64,000 nt of DNA from Bacillus multifaciens (lineage in GTDB: Bacteria; Bacillota; Bacilli; Bacillales; Bacillaceae_G), in the NCBI RefSeq assembly GCF_030756675.1, contig NZ_JAVBXD010000014.1:31392-95391 (forward strand), in the 5' to 3' direction. Made by a program: the position numbers and the translations under genes. Under the pieces are notes generated by a model, which made no database searches, was not told where the DNA came from, and saw nothing but the letters and a program-made list of their open reading frames with translations. Positions within the stretch are counted from its first letter, which is position 1. Every line of letters starts with the position of its first letter. Of this stretch, positions 1-10,000 are shown piece after piece.

Positions 1-1100
1 ATGGAAGTGTAAAACAATTCCGTGTAACGAAATTATTTGGTTACATCGGATTAAAACGTCAAGAAATTGAAGAAGCGAAAGCTGGAGACCTAGTAGCTGT
101 TTCTGGTATGGAAGACATTAACGTTGGTGAAACGGTATGCCCAGTTGAACATCAAGAGGCATTGCCATTATTACGTATTGATGAACCAACACTACAAATG
201 ACATTCCTTGTAAATAACAGCCCATTTGCAGGTCGCGAAGGTAAATATATTACATCTCGTAAAATCGAAGAGCGTCTTCGTTCACAGCTAGAAACGGATG
301 TAAGTTTACGTGTAGACAATACAGAATCTCCGGATGCATGGATTGTATCTGGACGTGGAGAGTTACATTTATCAATCTTGATTGAGAATATGCGTCGTGA
401 AGGATATGAATTACAAGTATCTAAACCAGAAGTAATCATTAAAGAGGTTGACGGCGTAAGATGTGAGCCGGTAGAACGTGTACAAATTGATGTGCCAGAT
501 GAATATACTGGTTCTATTATGGAATCAATGGGGGCACGTAAAGGTGAAATGTTAGATATGGTGAATAACGGAAACGGTCAAGTTCGCCTTACTTTCATGG
601 TTCCAGCACGTGGTTTAATTGGTTACACGACAGAATTCCTAACATTAACTCGTGGTTATGGTATTTTAAACCATACATTCGATTGCTACCAACCAGTACA
701 TGCTGGACAAGTTGGTGGACGTCGCCAAGGTGTTCTTGTTTCACTTGAAGCAGGAAAAGCATCACAATACGGTATTATGCAAGTTGAAGATCGCGGTGTA
801 ATCTTCGTTGAACCAGGTACAGAAGTATATGCTGGTATGATTGTTGGAGAACATACACGTGAGAATGATTTAACAGTTAACGTTGTGAAAATGAAGCAAC
901 AAACTAACATTCGTTCTGCGACGAAAGATCAAACTTCAACGATGAAAAAACCACGTATTATGACTTTAGAAGAGTCATTAGAATACTTAAATGATGATGA
1001 ATACTGTGAAGTAACACCAGAATCAATTCGTCTTCGTAAAAAGATTCTTGATAAGAGCGAACGTGAAAGATCTGCAAAGAAAAAGAAATTCGCTGAGTGA
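1..1100 (+). CDS. typA: TypA/BipA ribosome-associated GTPase, C-terminal part (5' end outside window)
   Basis: The frame is open from the window edge (codon phase begins at base 3) and gives about 365 residues of a protein that is usually about 614 long, so the GTPase domain lies outside. What remains is the end of domain II, the EF-G-like domains (for example the SGRGELHLSILIE stretch) and the TypA-specific C-terminal domain ending in a lysine-rich tail. TypA is a translational GTPase that binds the 70S ribosome and supports ribosome assembly and growth at low temperature or under stress. It sits upstream of ylaH as in other Bacillus. A strong terminator follows directly. Identity is secure; only the N-terminal half cannot be inspected. 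Confidence 0.97.
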   Translation, partial: GSVKQFRVTKLFGYIGLKRQEIEEAKAGDLVAVSGMEDINVGETVCPVEHQEALPLLRIDEPTLQMTFLVNNSPFAGREGKYITSRKIEERLRSQLETDVSLRVDNTESPDAWIVSGRGELHLSILIENMRREGYELQVSKPEVIIKEVDGVRCEPVERVQIDVPDEYTGSIMESMGARKGEMLDMVNNGNGQVRLTFMVPARGLIGYTTEFLTLTRGYGILNHTFDCYQPVHAGQVGGRRQGVLVSLEAGKASQYGIMQVEDRGVIFVEPGTEVYAGMIVGEHTRENDLTVNVVKMKQQTNIRSATKDQTSTMKKPRIMTLEESLEYLNDDEYCEVTPESIRLRKKILDKSERERSAKKKKFAE

Positions 1101-1101
1101 T

Positions 1102-1147
1102 AACCAAAAAGGAAGCTACCTCATCTGAGGTAGCTTCCTTTTTGGTT
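1102..1147 (+). terminator. Rho-independent terminator of typA
   Basis: A perfect 22-bp inverted repeat with a 2-nt loop starts just after the typA stop codon. The arms begin AACCAAAAAGGAAGC and the right arm ends in TTTTTGGTT. The A/T-rich arms would let it work in both directions. Confidence 0.9.
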
Positions 1148-1259
1148 ATTGAGGTTTGAATTTTCGGAATTTTGTATAGACAATGTGTATATAGCACGCT
1201 ACTCTTATAGTAGAGCATAATAGAAAGTATAACTGGGGAAGAAGGGAAGTGGCAAAAAA

Positions 1260-1571
1260 ATGTCGGAAGTGCTAGAAAGAATGTCATTTTTTGCGAGGTT
1301 ATACAATGTAGATACGAACCCTGAAGTAGGAATGTGGCTTCTTTACGGTACAATTATTATATTCAGCATTATTGTTTATAATTTAGGGTTTTCTAGAAAG
1401 TTATCTTTGTTAAAGAATGTAGTAATTTATACTGTACTAGTACTTGGTTGCACTATTTTAACCTTTTTTGCTGTTTTTCTGCCTGTAGGAGAAGGGCTTG
1501 TTGTAGCGATTATTATACTTGGTATATATAAATTACGTTTACGGCAAGCGAAATATTCAAAGGTAGGCTAA
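1260..1571 (+). CDS. ylaH: YlaH-like small membrane protein
   Basis: The product has 103 residues and three hydrophobic segments (about residues 24-43, 52-71 and 75-93) and a short basic tail, so it is an integral membrane protein. Sequence and position directly after typA match YlaH of Bacillus, a protein of unknown function. A purine-rich site (GGGAAG) precedes the ATG. The following gene starts 15 nt after its stop, so the two are probably co-transcribed. No catalytic motif is visible. Confidence 0.85.
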   Translation: MSEVLERMSFFARLYNVDTNPEVGMWLLYGTIIIFSIIVYNLGFSRKLSLLKNVVIYTVLVLGCTILTFFAVFLPVGEGLVVAIIILGIYKLRLRQAKYSKVG

Positions 1572-1586
1572 AAGGGGGAATGAAAG

Positions 1587-1862
1587 ATGCGTTCTGTGCA
1601 AGATGTACTATATAATTGGTTAACCATTAAAATTATTGCAGAAGCCCGACCGTATGATGAAGCCGCTCAAGAAACATATATGCTTTTTCATAATATGTTA
1701 CATGAAGACCATCAGTTAAAACATGTTACGGTGGAAAAAAAGGAAGATATGTATTTTGTTACATATGAAAGAGAAGGGGAAAAGAAATCAGTTCGATTTC
1801 CGCTTGAGTTAATTGATTGTTTTTTAGAACAGATAAACCGAGATCCAGAGAAATATAAATAA
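1587..1862 (+). CDS. Conserved hypothetical protein (91 aa) downstream of ylaH
   Basis: A 91-residue soluble, acidic protein with no membrane segment and no motif I recognise. A GGGGG ribosome site lies 8-12 nt upstream of the ATG. It follows ylaH by 15 nt and is closed by its own hairpin terminator, so it probably forms a two-gene unit with ylaH. Family unknown to me. Confidence 0.75.
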   Translation: MRSVQDVLYNWLTIKIIAEARPYDEAAQETYMLFHNMLHEDHQLKHVTVEKKEDMYFVTYEREGEKKSVRFPLELIDCFLEQINRDPEKYK

Positions 1863-1890
1863 GCTCTTATCCTGTTCGATAAGAGCTTAT
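1860..1890 (+). terminator. Terminator after the 91-aa gene
   Basis: Eleven-base arms TAAGCTCTTAT / ATAAGAGCTTA separated by a short loop, overlapping the stop codon and followed by TTTAT. Confidence 0.85.
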
Positions 1891-1999
1891 TTATACGTTA
1901 CAATTATGTACACCATATTATATATGGTTGCATTAACCATATAGTGATGTTTATTTAATTGCTTTCAGCGTTCAAATAGACGATATTCCTATTAGCATA

Positions 2000-2200
2000 T
2001 TACCATTCATCTTCAACCGTTTTATCGCGATATAATCGGAAGTTACCTGTTGCATGTCTTTCTAAAGTACGTTCTGTAATTCGATCTGTACATTGTTTAC
2101 ACAGAAATGTATGAATAGGACGATTGCGAAGACGTTTTGCTACGGGATTTTCGTCATTTAAATCTTCTTTTTTATCACAAAGAACACATTTGACTCTCAT
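2000..2200 (-). CDS. ylaI: YlaI-like small zinc-ribbon protein (DUF2197)
   Basis: A 66-residue protein on the minus strand with two CxxC pairs, CVLC near residue 5 and CKQC near residue 35, spaced as in a zinc ribbon. The conserved block AKRLRNRPIHTF and the C-terminal RHATGNFRLY stretch match Bacillus YlaI. Function is unknown; the fold suggests nucleic acid or protein binding. A GGTGA ribosome site precedes the ATG. It is transcribed opposite to its neighbours, as in other Bacillus. Confidence 0.85.
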   Translation of the reverse strand: MRVKCVLCDKKEDLNDENPVAKRLRNRPIHTFLCKQCTDRITERTLERHATGNFRLYRDKTVEDEW

Positions 2201-2454
2201 TTTGTCACCTCAGCACAAATTCTATCTTACTTTAGTATATCATGTGCTTTAGATATTTTTGAACTATAGAAGAAAAAATAAATATTTTCGCAATTCGAAA
2301 AATAGGTTATTATATAAGTGAAACTACTATCAACGTAGAATTATAATTTTTGATGATGGTTAGTGGAAACATATAGGCAAGTTTCTTTTCTTAAGTTTTT
2401 CAGTTAAGTGCTTGGCAGAGCGAAAGCAATATAGTTGATTATGGAGGTGGAAAC

Positions 2455-2910
2455 ATGGCAAATATAGTAGAGCTAACATTAACAGATGCTTTAGTGAAAG
2501 CGCTACGTGAAGAGCGTATTGTAACAGTGGCAACGACTGATTTTGAGAAGGGTATTCCCAATGTAAGTGCGATTTCATGGGTATATGCAATGGATGAAAA
2601 AGTGATTCGTTTTGCAGTGGATCAACGCTCTCGCATTGTAGAAAATTTGCGTCATCATGCAGGGCTCGTTTTGACTGTTATGGCAGATGAGTCCGTATAT
2701 TCTATAAGTGGTAAAGCGATTATAAAAACTGAGCGCATAGAAGGTATTCCGCTGAAATTAACATTAATTGAAGTTTCTGTGCAAGAAGTGCGTGACGTAA
2801 TGTTTTATGGTGCGAAACTTGCTATTGAACCGAAATATGAAAAAACATATGATCTTCGCGCTGCGGCAAAGTTAGACAATCAAGTTTTATCAGCGATGAA
2901 GGATATTTGA
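2455..2910 (+). CDS. ylaL: YlaL-like pyridoxamine 5'-phosphate oxidase-fold protein
   Basis: A 151-residue protein with the split-barrel flavin-binding pattern of the PPOX class: an N-terminal helix, then TVATTDFEKGIPNVSAISW and FAVDQRSRIVENL. Members bind flavin or F420-like cofactors, and the substrate here is unknown. GGAGG lies 7 nt before the ATG. It stands alone between ylaI (opposite strand) and phoH and has its own terminator. The position matches ylaL; I have not verified that symbol against a database. Confidence 0.75.
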   Translation: MANIVELTLTDALVKALREERIVTVATTDFEKGIPNVSAISWVYAMDEKVIRFAVDQRSRIVENLRHHAGLVLTVMADESVYSISGKAIIKTERIEGIPLKLTLIEVSVQEVRDVMFYGAKLAIEPKYEKTYDLRAAAKLDNQVLSAMKDI

Positions 2911-2949
2911 AAAAGGATGGGCAGCAAAGAAAGTTGTTCATCCTTTTTC
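2910..2949 (+). terminator. Terminator of the ylaL-like gene
   Basis: Arms AAAAAGGATG / CATCCTTTTT starting within the stop codon, with a 19-nt loop and a T-rich tail. Confidence 0.85.
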
Positions 2950-3077
2950 TTTATATTTCAAGTAATTTCTATTCTACCTCGCTTGTACAGTACATATAAT
3001 TATAACAATGGTTCGTCCATAGTTATGGATGAAACCCTTGTTCTACAAATTTTATGGTGGAGTCAGGGGGTAACAGG

Positions 3078-4406
3078 TTGAATAAAATTTATGTGCTAGA
3101 TACGAATGTACTTTTGCAAGATCCGTTATCTATTTTTTCTTTTGAAAATAATGATGTAGTCATTCCGGCTGTTGTGTTAGAGGAAGTAGATTCAAAGAAA
3201 CGCTATATGGATGAAGTTGGCAGGAATGCGCGCTATGTATCAAAACTAATAGATAAATTTCGTGAACTTGGGAAATTACATGATAGCATTCCTCTTGAGA
3301 ATGGAGGGACATTTCGAATTGAGTTAAATCATCGTTCGTTTGTTCAATTACAAGATATTTTTGTAGAAAAAACAAATGACAATCGTATTTTAGCTGTGGC
3401 TAAAAATTTATCATTAGAAGAGCAAGAAAAAGAAAATGGAAAATCTGTCATCCTTGTGAGTAAGGATGTACTTGTACGAGTAAAAGCTGATGCTCTAGGT
3501 TTACAAGCTGAAGATTATTTGAGTGATCGTGTTACGGAAGTAGAAAACATATATACTGGCTTCTTAGAGTATTACATACAAAAAGAAATTTTAAACCGCT
3601 TTTATGAAAAAGGAGAGCTTCCTCTTTCTGAAATTGCTAATCATCCGTTTTATCCCAACCAATTTATTGTAATGAAAGATGCTTTAGGTGGATCAAGTTC
3701 GGCTCTTGGGATTGTGGATCATTCCGGGAAAAAGATAAAAAAGCTTATTTTTCCAAATGAACAGATTTGGGGGATTCGTCCTCGGAATGTACAACAAATT
3801 ATGGGGATGGAATTGTTGCTACGTGAAGATATTCCTCTTGTAACATTGACCGGGAAAGCTGGAACGGGGAAAACGTTAATAGCATTAGCTGCGGGACTAA
3901 TGCAAACAGAAGATTTGGGAATGTATAAAAAGTTGCTCGTGGCAAGGCCGATTGTTCCAGTTGGAAAAGACATCGGATATTTACCAGGAGAGAAGGAAGA
4001 AAAGTTAAGACCGTGGATGCAACCAATTTATGATAACTTGGAATATTTATTTAATACAAAAAAGCCTGGGGAACTAGATGCAATTTTAGCGGGAATGGGT
4101 TCTATTGAAGTAGAAGCTTTAACATATATTCGCGGACGCAGTATTCCAGAGCAGTTTATTATTATTGATGAAGCGCAAAATTTAACAAAACATGAAGTGA
4201 AGACAATATTAACTCGTGTCGGCGAGAGAAGTAAAATTGTTTTAATGGGAGATCCACAGCAAATTGATCATCCATATTTAGATGAATATAATAATGGTTT
4301 AACATATGTAGTAGAGAAGTTTAAAGAACAAAAAATTAGTGGACATGTGAAGTTTGTAAAAGGTGAACGCTCTAATTTAGCACAACTGGCAGCGGATTTA
4401 TTGTAG
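3078..4406 (+). CDS. phoH: PhoH-family ATPase with N-terminal PIN domain (YlaK)
   Basis: Two domains are visible. An N-terminal PIN-like RNase domain has acidic residues in VLDTNVLLQD and VVLEEVDSKK. A C-terminal PhoH ATPase has Walker A LTGKAGTGKT near residue 262 and Walker B FIIIDEAQN near residue 362. PIN-PhoH proteins are thought to couple ATP-driven unwinding to RNA cleavage. I chose the TTG at 3078 because GGGGG ends 7 nt upstream and the resulting 442-residue length fits the family. An ATG at 3054 is in frame but has no ribosome site. The gene is monocistronic. Confidence 0.93.
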   Translation: MNKIYVLDTNVLLQDPLSIFSFENNDVVIPAVVLEEVDSKKRYMDEVGRNARYVSKLIDKFRELGKLHDSIPLENGGTFRIELNHRSFVQLQDIFVEKTNDNRILAVAKNLSLEEQEKENGKSVILVSKDVLVRVKADALGLQAEDYLSDRVTEVENIYTGFLEYYIQKEILNRFYEKGELPLSEIANHPFYPNQFIVMKDALGGSSSALGIVDHSGKKIKKLIFPNEQIWGIRPRNVQQIMGMELLLREDIPLVTLTGKAGTGKTLIALAAGLMQTEDLGMYKKLLVARPIVPVGKDIGYLPGEKEEKLRPWMQPIYDNLEYLFNTKKPGELDAILAGMGSIEVEALTYIRGRSIPEQFIIIDEAQNLTKHEVKTILTRVGERSKIVLMGDPQQIDHPYLDEYNNGLTYVVEKFKEQKISGHVKFVKGERSNLAQLAADLL

Positions 4407-4408
4407 GA

Positions 4409-4431
4409 AAGAGTGGCGAAAAGCCACTCTT
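4409..4431 (+). terminator. Terminator of phoH
   Basis: AAGAGTGGC / GCCACTCTT arms with a short A-rich loop, followed by ATTTGTTTG. It begins 2 nt after the stop codon. Confidence 0.8.
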
Positions 4432-4465
4432 ATTTGTTTGTTTCCTATGAACGGAAAGGTTCACT

Positions 4466-4963
4466 TTACACAATAGTAAATTTTCGAATATATCGAACAG
4501 GATTATGGACATTAGAGCCATCACCGAAATAAAGATGAACAGGTCCATCTTCTTTTAGTGGCTTCCCTTTACTAGAAAATCCGAGAATAGCATCCTTGGC
4601 TTCTTTTATTGAAATCGTTGTAATACCAGATTCGGTATGAATTTCTACATGTGTTGCGTCATTAGAAATTTCTGCGTTTTCTAAAAAAGGTAAAAAAGGT
4701 ATACCGAATGTTCCTGTAATAATTTTCTCTTTTTCAAATCTTGCAACGCTTTTATTAATAGGTGGGAAAATAGCTCCTTCTCTAATTTCACGATCCCAAT
4801 GTTTGGATGCTTCTTTCGTATATTGTGCTAACTCACTTGTTTTTTCTTTTGGAGTTGTAAAGTATGTTGTTAAGTCGACTTTTCGATCATCAAAAATCCA
4901 GACACTTGGATCAATTGTAATTGGAAAGCGTACATTGCCGTTAATAAATAAGATTTCATTCAT
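4466..4963 (-). CDS. Hypothetical protein, 165 aa
   Basis: A leftward gene for a 165-residue soluble protein. The C-terminal half (TISIKEAKDAILGF, then DGPVHLYF and VRYIRKFTIV) faintly recalls the end of sulfite-oxidase/YedY-type molybdopterin domains, but no cofactor cysteine or arginine can be assigned, so I do not claim that function. An AT-rich spacer with a GGGGGAAC ribosome site precedes the ATG. It lies where B. subtilis has ylaM, but is not a glutaminase. Confidence 0.7.
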   Translation of the reverse strand: MNEILFINGNVRFPITIDPSVWIFDDRKVDLTTYFTTPKEKTSELAQYTKEASKHWDREIREGAIFPPINKSVARFEKEKIITGTFGIPFLPFLENAEISNDATHVEIHTESGITTISIKEAKDAILGFSSKGKPLKEDGPVHLYFGDGSNVHNPVRYIRKFTIV

Positions 4964-5116
4964 TGTTGTTCCCCCATTTGTCTTATACTCCCACTTTTCA
5001 GTATAATAGGACTAGGAACAATTGTCACAGAAAATGTTTCTATTGCAATTTATGAAAACTATCGCTAATATTAATAGATAGGATAGGAGAGTAGGACGGA
5101 AACGGAGGGAACCAAT

Positions 5117-5401
5117 TTGGCGTCTGAGACAGTAACAAATCATCAGGAAAAGGCACTTGCCCTTCTACAAGCTGATGCAGAGAAAATTTTAAAACTTATT
5201 AAGGTGCAAATGGACCACCTTACGATGCCACAGTGTCCATTATATGAAGAGGTACTCGATACACAAATGTTTGGCTTATCCCGTGAAGTTGATTTTGCGG
5301 TTCGTCTTGGTCTCATAGCAGAAGAGCAAGGTAAAGAAATTTTGGGAGAATTAGAACGCGAGCTATCAGCGCTGCATGATGCTTTTACAAACAAACAATA
5401 A
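5117..5401 (+). CDS. ylaN: YlaN, iron-linked essential small protein (DUF1507)
   Basis: A 94-residue all-helical protein with the YlaN signature ([36 protein letters not shown]). YlaN is essential in B. subtilis under low iron and has been linked to Fur and iron homeostasis. Translation starts at TTG, with GGAGGG ending 7 nt upstream and no in-frame ATG near. It is followed by a strong terminator and then ftsW, the usual Bacillus order. Confidence 0.93.
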   Translation: MASETVTNHQEKALALLQADAEKILKLIKVQMDHLTMPQCPLYEEVLDTQMFGLSREVDFAVRLGLIAEEQGKEILGELERELSALHDAFTNKQ

Positions 5402-5420
5402 TAGCTGGTTCAAATAAAGG

Positions 5421-5449
5421 GCTCAAACTGAATCAGTTTGAGCTTTTTT
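5421..5449 (+). terminator. Terminator of ylaN
   Basis: GCTCAAACTG / CAGTTTGAGC arms with a 3-nt loop followed by six T. Confidence 0.93.
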
Positions 5450-5541
5450 GGTGGAAAAAAACGATTTTTCTTGAAAAGCAGGAAGAATGTAAATACATAT
5501 GGAATACAACTGTAAAAAAGAAGAGAGAAAGAGGATTTGGG

Positions 5542-6741
5542 ATGAAAAGAGTCTGGAAGTCGATAGATTATTCTTTAGTGCTTCCTCTAGTTATCGTATG
5601 TGTGCTCGGGCTTATTATGGTTTATAGTGCTAGCTCTATTGTTGCGATTACAAAGTATTATCCGAAATACGGATGGACGAGCGATCACTTTTTTCTGTCG
5701 CAGTTAAAAGCGTTGATCGTCGGAACAATTGGATTGCTTATTATTATGTTTGTTCCCTTTCAAGTTTGGCGAAAGCGTATCATTACAGTTTTAATCGTCG
5801 TAGTTAGTATTGGAATGCTGCTAATTGTTTTAAAATGGGGAACTGTTGTGAATAATGCTAAATCGTGGGTGTTTGGTGTACAGCCGTCGGAATTTGTTAA
5901 ATTAGGGATCATCATTGTATTAGCGCGCTTTTATGCAAAAAAGCAAGCAACGGATGGACCGATTTGGCATGGTGCTGGCCGAGTGTTTATTTTTTTATTC
6001 ATTACAATTTGTTTAATTCTAAAACAGCCTGATTTAGGAACAACATTATTAATTCTATCAACTATTGGGATTATGACGTTCTGTTCAGGGGTACCCTTTC
6101 AAATTTGGCTAAAACGAATTGTTCTCACATCTATTATATGGATTCCGCTCGGATATTTTATAGGAAAAAGTGTTTTATCGCCTGTTCAAATTGCGCGGTT
6201 CACTACGTTTTGGAATCCATTTGGGGATGCGCAAGGGTCAGGATTTCAATTAGTCAATTCGTTTGTTGGAATTGCTTCTGGTGGTGTAGGTGGTAGAGGA
6301 CTAGGAAATAGTATTCAAAAGTATGGGTATTTACCAGAACCGCATACAGACTTCATTATGGCAATTATATCTGAGGAACTAGGATTTGTTGGAGTCGCGA
6401 TTATTTTAATAGGTTTATTACTCATTGTCGTTCGTGCTTTTCGAGTTGCACAAAAATGTAAAGATCCTTTCGGGAGTCTACTTGCAATTGGAATTGGCAG
6501 CATGATTGGAGTGCAATCTATTGTAAACTTAGGCGGAATTACGGGGATAATGCCACTTACTGGTGTACCATTACCATTTGTTAGTTATGGTGGTACATCT
6601 TTAGTGTCAACTTTAGCAGCTATGGGAATTTTATTAAATGTAGCTAGTTTTGTGAAACAGCAAGAAAAAAGAGAGCAGCAAGAGCGAGAACAACAACAAC
6701 AACAACCTAAACAAGAGAGACATCTTGTTGTTGTAAAATAA
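5542..6741 (+). CDS. ftsW: FtsW, peptidoglycan glycosyltransferase of the divisome
   Basis: A 399-residue SEDS-family membrane protein with about ten hydrophobic segments. It starts with the family pattern DYSLVLPLVIVCVLGLIMVY and contains QPDLGTT, SGFQLVNSFVGIASGG, the LPEPHTDFIMAI loop and the terminal PLPFVSYGGTS motif. FtsW polymerises lipid II at the division septum together with a class B PBP. The C-terminal tail is glutamine-rich (QQQQQ run) and probably cytoplasmic. The order ylaN-ftsW-pycA is standard for Bacillus. A terminator overlaps its stop codon. Confidence 0.96.
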   Translation: MKRVWKSIDYSLVLPLVIVCVLGLIMVYSASSIVAITKYYPKYGWTSDHFFLSQLKALIVGTIGLLIIMFVPFQVWRKRIITVLIVVVSIGMLLIVLKWGTVVNNAKSWVFGVQPSEFVKLGIIIVLARFYAKKQATDGPIWHGAGRVFIFLFITICLILKQPDLGTTLLILSTIGIMTFCSGVPFQIWLKRIVLTSIIWIPLGYFIGKSVLSPVQIARFTTFWNPFGDAQGSGFQLVNSFVGIASGGVGGRGLGNSIQKYGYLPEPHTDFIMAIISEELGFVGVAIILIGLLLIVVRAFRVAQKCKDPFGSLLAIGIGSMIGVQSIVNLGGITGIMPLTGVPLPFVSYGGTSLVSTLAAMGILLNVASFVKQQEKREQQEREQQQQQPKQERHLVVVK

Positions 6742-6776
6742 AAGAAGCTTTGTACATTTGTACAAAGCTTCTTTTA
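6739..6776 (+). terminator. Terminator of ftsW
   Basis: An 18-bp perfect inverted repeat (TAAAAGAAGCTTTGTACA and its complement) with a 2-nt loop, including the ftsW stop codon. Confidence 0.93.
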
Positions 6777-6923
6777 TTAGCATATTTTTAGGAAAAATGA
6801 TGATTATTTTATTGTTTTACAATAAAGGGTATGACACATTTGTTGAATGTGTTCTACAAAAAGGATGGTTGCTTCCGTCTTTTTATGCTATACTAATTTT
6901 GCGAGATAAATTGGACAGAGTGC

Positions 6924-6952
6924 TTATCATTTGTCAAAAAATAAGGTATGAT
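6924..6952 (+). promoter_or_regulatory. Probable sigma-A promoter of pyruvate carboxylase
   Basis: TTATCA, 17-nt spacer, TATGAT, about 120 nt upstream of the pyc start codon. This is the best -35/-10 match in the 300-nt ftsW-pyc gap. The transcribed leader (about 6959-7076) carries a degenerate copy of the interspersed repeat described at 18524 (positions 6999-7036). Confidence 0.5.
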
Positions 6953-7076
6953 GAATAAAAATAAGATGAAGCTTGCACGCAGTGAAAAAGTACTGTTGGA
7001 AGTGAAATACTTACTCCCACTAAAGCGGGACAAATTTGTGGTGTAATGAATGGTAGGAAAATTGAGGGGGAAAATC

Positions 7077-10000
7077 ATGAAAAAGCTGCAACGTATTCAG
7101 AAAGTATTAGTAGCTAACCGCGGTGAAATCGCAATTCGTGTGTTTCGTGCTTGTGCAGAATTAGGGCTACGCACAGTTGCGATTTACTCGAAAGAAGATA
7201 GCGGCTCATATCATCGCTATAAAGCAGATGAAGCGTATTTAGTTGGAGAAGGAAAGAAACCAATTGACGCATATCTTGATATTGAAGGTATTATTGAAAT
7301 TGCAAAAAGTAATCATGTTGATGCAATTCACCCTGGATACGGATTCTTGTCAGAAAATATCGAATTCGCAAAACGTTGCGAAGAAGAGGGGATTATTTTT
7401 ATCGGTCCAAAGAGTAAGCATTTAGACATGTTTGGAGATAAAGTAAAGGCAAGAACGCAAGCTCAATTGGCGAATATCCCTGTTATTCCTGGTAGTGATG
7501 GTCCTATAAATAATCTTGAAGAAGTAGCCGATTTTGCGAAAAAGTATAGTTACCCGATTATCATTAAAGCAGCTCTTGGCGGTGGCGGACGAGGGATGCG
7601 GATTGTACGCAGTGCAGAGGAATTAAAGGAAGCGTATGATCGTGCAAAATCCGAGGCGAAAGCTGCATTTGGGAACGATGAAGTATATGTAGAAAAATTT
7701 GTTGAAAATCCAAAACATATTGAAATACAAATATTAGCAGATGAGCAGGGAAATATTGTTCATCTATATGAACGTGATTGTTCTGTACAGCGCAGGCATC
7801 AAAAAGTTGTAGAAGTAGCACCAAGTGTGTCTCTTCCAGTTGAATTGCGCAATCGTATTTGTGAGGCGGCAGTTCAATTAACGAAAAAGGTTAATTATGT
7901 GAACGCGGGGACAGTTGAGTTTCTAGTAAAAGGAAACGAATTTTATTTCATTGAAGTGAATCCGCGTGTTCAAGTGGAACACACAATTACAGAAATGATT
8001 ACAGGGATTGATATCGTTCAATCACAAATCTTAATTGCTGACGGATATGCTTTACATGGTGAAAAAGTAAGTATTCCAAAACAAGAAGATATCATTACGC
8101 ATGGATTTGCAATTCAATCACGTGTGACAACAGAAGATCCCCTAAATAACTTCATGCCAGATACCGGAAAAATTATGGCGTATCGTTCTGGTGGCGGCTT
8201 TGGGGTGCGTTTAGATACAGGGAATAGCTTCCAAGGTGCAGTTATTACACCATATTATGACTCATTACTTGTAAAAGTAACAACTTGGGCATTAACGTTT
8301 GAACAAGCGGCATCTAAAATGGAACGTAACTTAAAAGAATTCCGCATTCGCGGTATTAAAACAAATATTCCGTTTTTGGAAAATGTTGTAAAGAATCAAA
8401 ACTTTTTATCGGGAGAGTATGATACATCATTTATCGATTCCTCACCGGAACTATTCGTATTTCCAAAACGAAAAGACCGTGGTACAAAAATGCTATCGTA
8501 TATTAGCACTGTAACGGTAAATGGATTCCCTGGAGTAGGAAAACAAGAAAAACCGATTTTTGCAGAAGCACGCATTCCAAACATAAAACATTCTGAACCA
8601 ATCAAAGCTGGTACGAAACAAATTTTAGATGAGCGCGGAGCCGAGGGATTAGTAAAATGGGTTCAAGAACAAAAACAGGTTCTATTAACCGATACTACAT
8701 TTCGTGATGCACATCAATCATTATTAGCAACTCGTATTCGTACACAAGAGTTGAGACACATTGCTGAACCAACAGCAAGAATGTTACCGAATTTATTTTC
8801 GGCAGAAATGTGGGGCGGAGCAACATTTGATGTCGCGTATCGTTTCTTAAAAGAAGATCCATGGGAACGTTTATTACATTTACGTGAGAGTATGCCAAAT
8901 GTATTATTCCAAATGCTTCTTCGTGCATCAAATGCAGTAGGGTATAAAAACTATCCAGATAACTTAATTCAAAAGTTTGTAGAATGTTCTTCGCAAGCGG
9001 GCATTGATGTATTCCGTATTTTTGATAGCTTAAACTGGGTAGAAGGTATGCGTGTTGCAATTGATGCTGTGCGTCAAAGCGGTAAAATTGCAGAGGCAAC
9101 AATGTGTTACACAGGTGATATCCATGATCCAATGCGTAGTAAATATGATTTAAATTACTATAAAAACTTAGCAAAAGAGTTAGAAGCATCAGGTGCTCAT
9201 ATTTTAGGGATTAAAGATATGGCAGGCTTATTGAAACCAAATGCAGCGTATGATTTAGTATCCGCATTAAAAGAGACGGTATCGATTCCAGTTCATCTTC
9301 ATACGCATGATACGAGTGGAAACGGTGTATTAACATATGCGAAAGCAATTGAAGCTGGTGTTGATATTGTAGACGTTGCGGTAAGTTCTATGGCCGGTTT
9401 AACATCTCAGCCGAGCGCTAATACATTGTTCTATGCATTAGAAGGAAATGAAAGACAACCGAATGTGGACGTGAATTCTTTAGAGAAACTCTCTCATTAT
9501 TGGGAAGATGTTCGTAAATATTATTCTTCTTTTGAAAGTGGAATGAATGCACCGCATACAGAAGTGTACATGCATGAAATGCCAGGCGGTCAATATAGTA
9601 ATCTACAGCAACAAGCAAAAGCTGTCGGGTTAGGCGATCGCTTTGATGAAGTGAAAGTGATGTATCGTCGTGTTAACGATATGTTCGGCGATATCGTTAA
9701 AGTAACTCCATCATCTAAGGTAGTCGGTGACATGGCTCTATTTATGGTACAAAATCATTTAACAGAAAAAGATATTTATGAGCGTGGTCATGCATTAGAT
9801 TTCCCAGGATCAGTTGTCGAAATGTTCTCTGGTGATCTTGGACAACCATATGGGGGGTTCCCTAAAGAGTTACAAGAGATTATTCTAAAAGGAAAAGAGC
9901 CCTTAACTGTAAGACCAGGTGAATTACTAGAACCAATCGACTTTGAAGCATTAAAAGAGGAATTATTCTATAAACTTGGTCGTGAAGTAACGATGTTTGA

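Noticed and set aside
958-1353. 131-codon minus-strand frame over the typA terminator and ylaH start
   Set aside because: It runs antisense through typA, its terminator and ylaH, with no ribosome site; a shadow frame.
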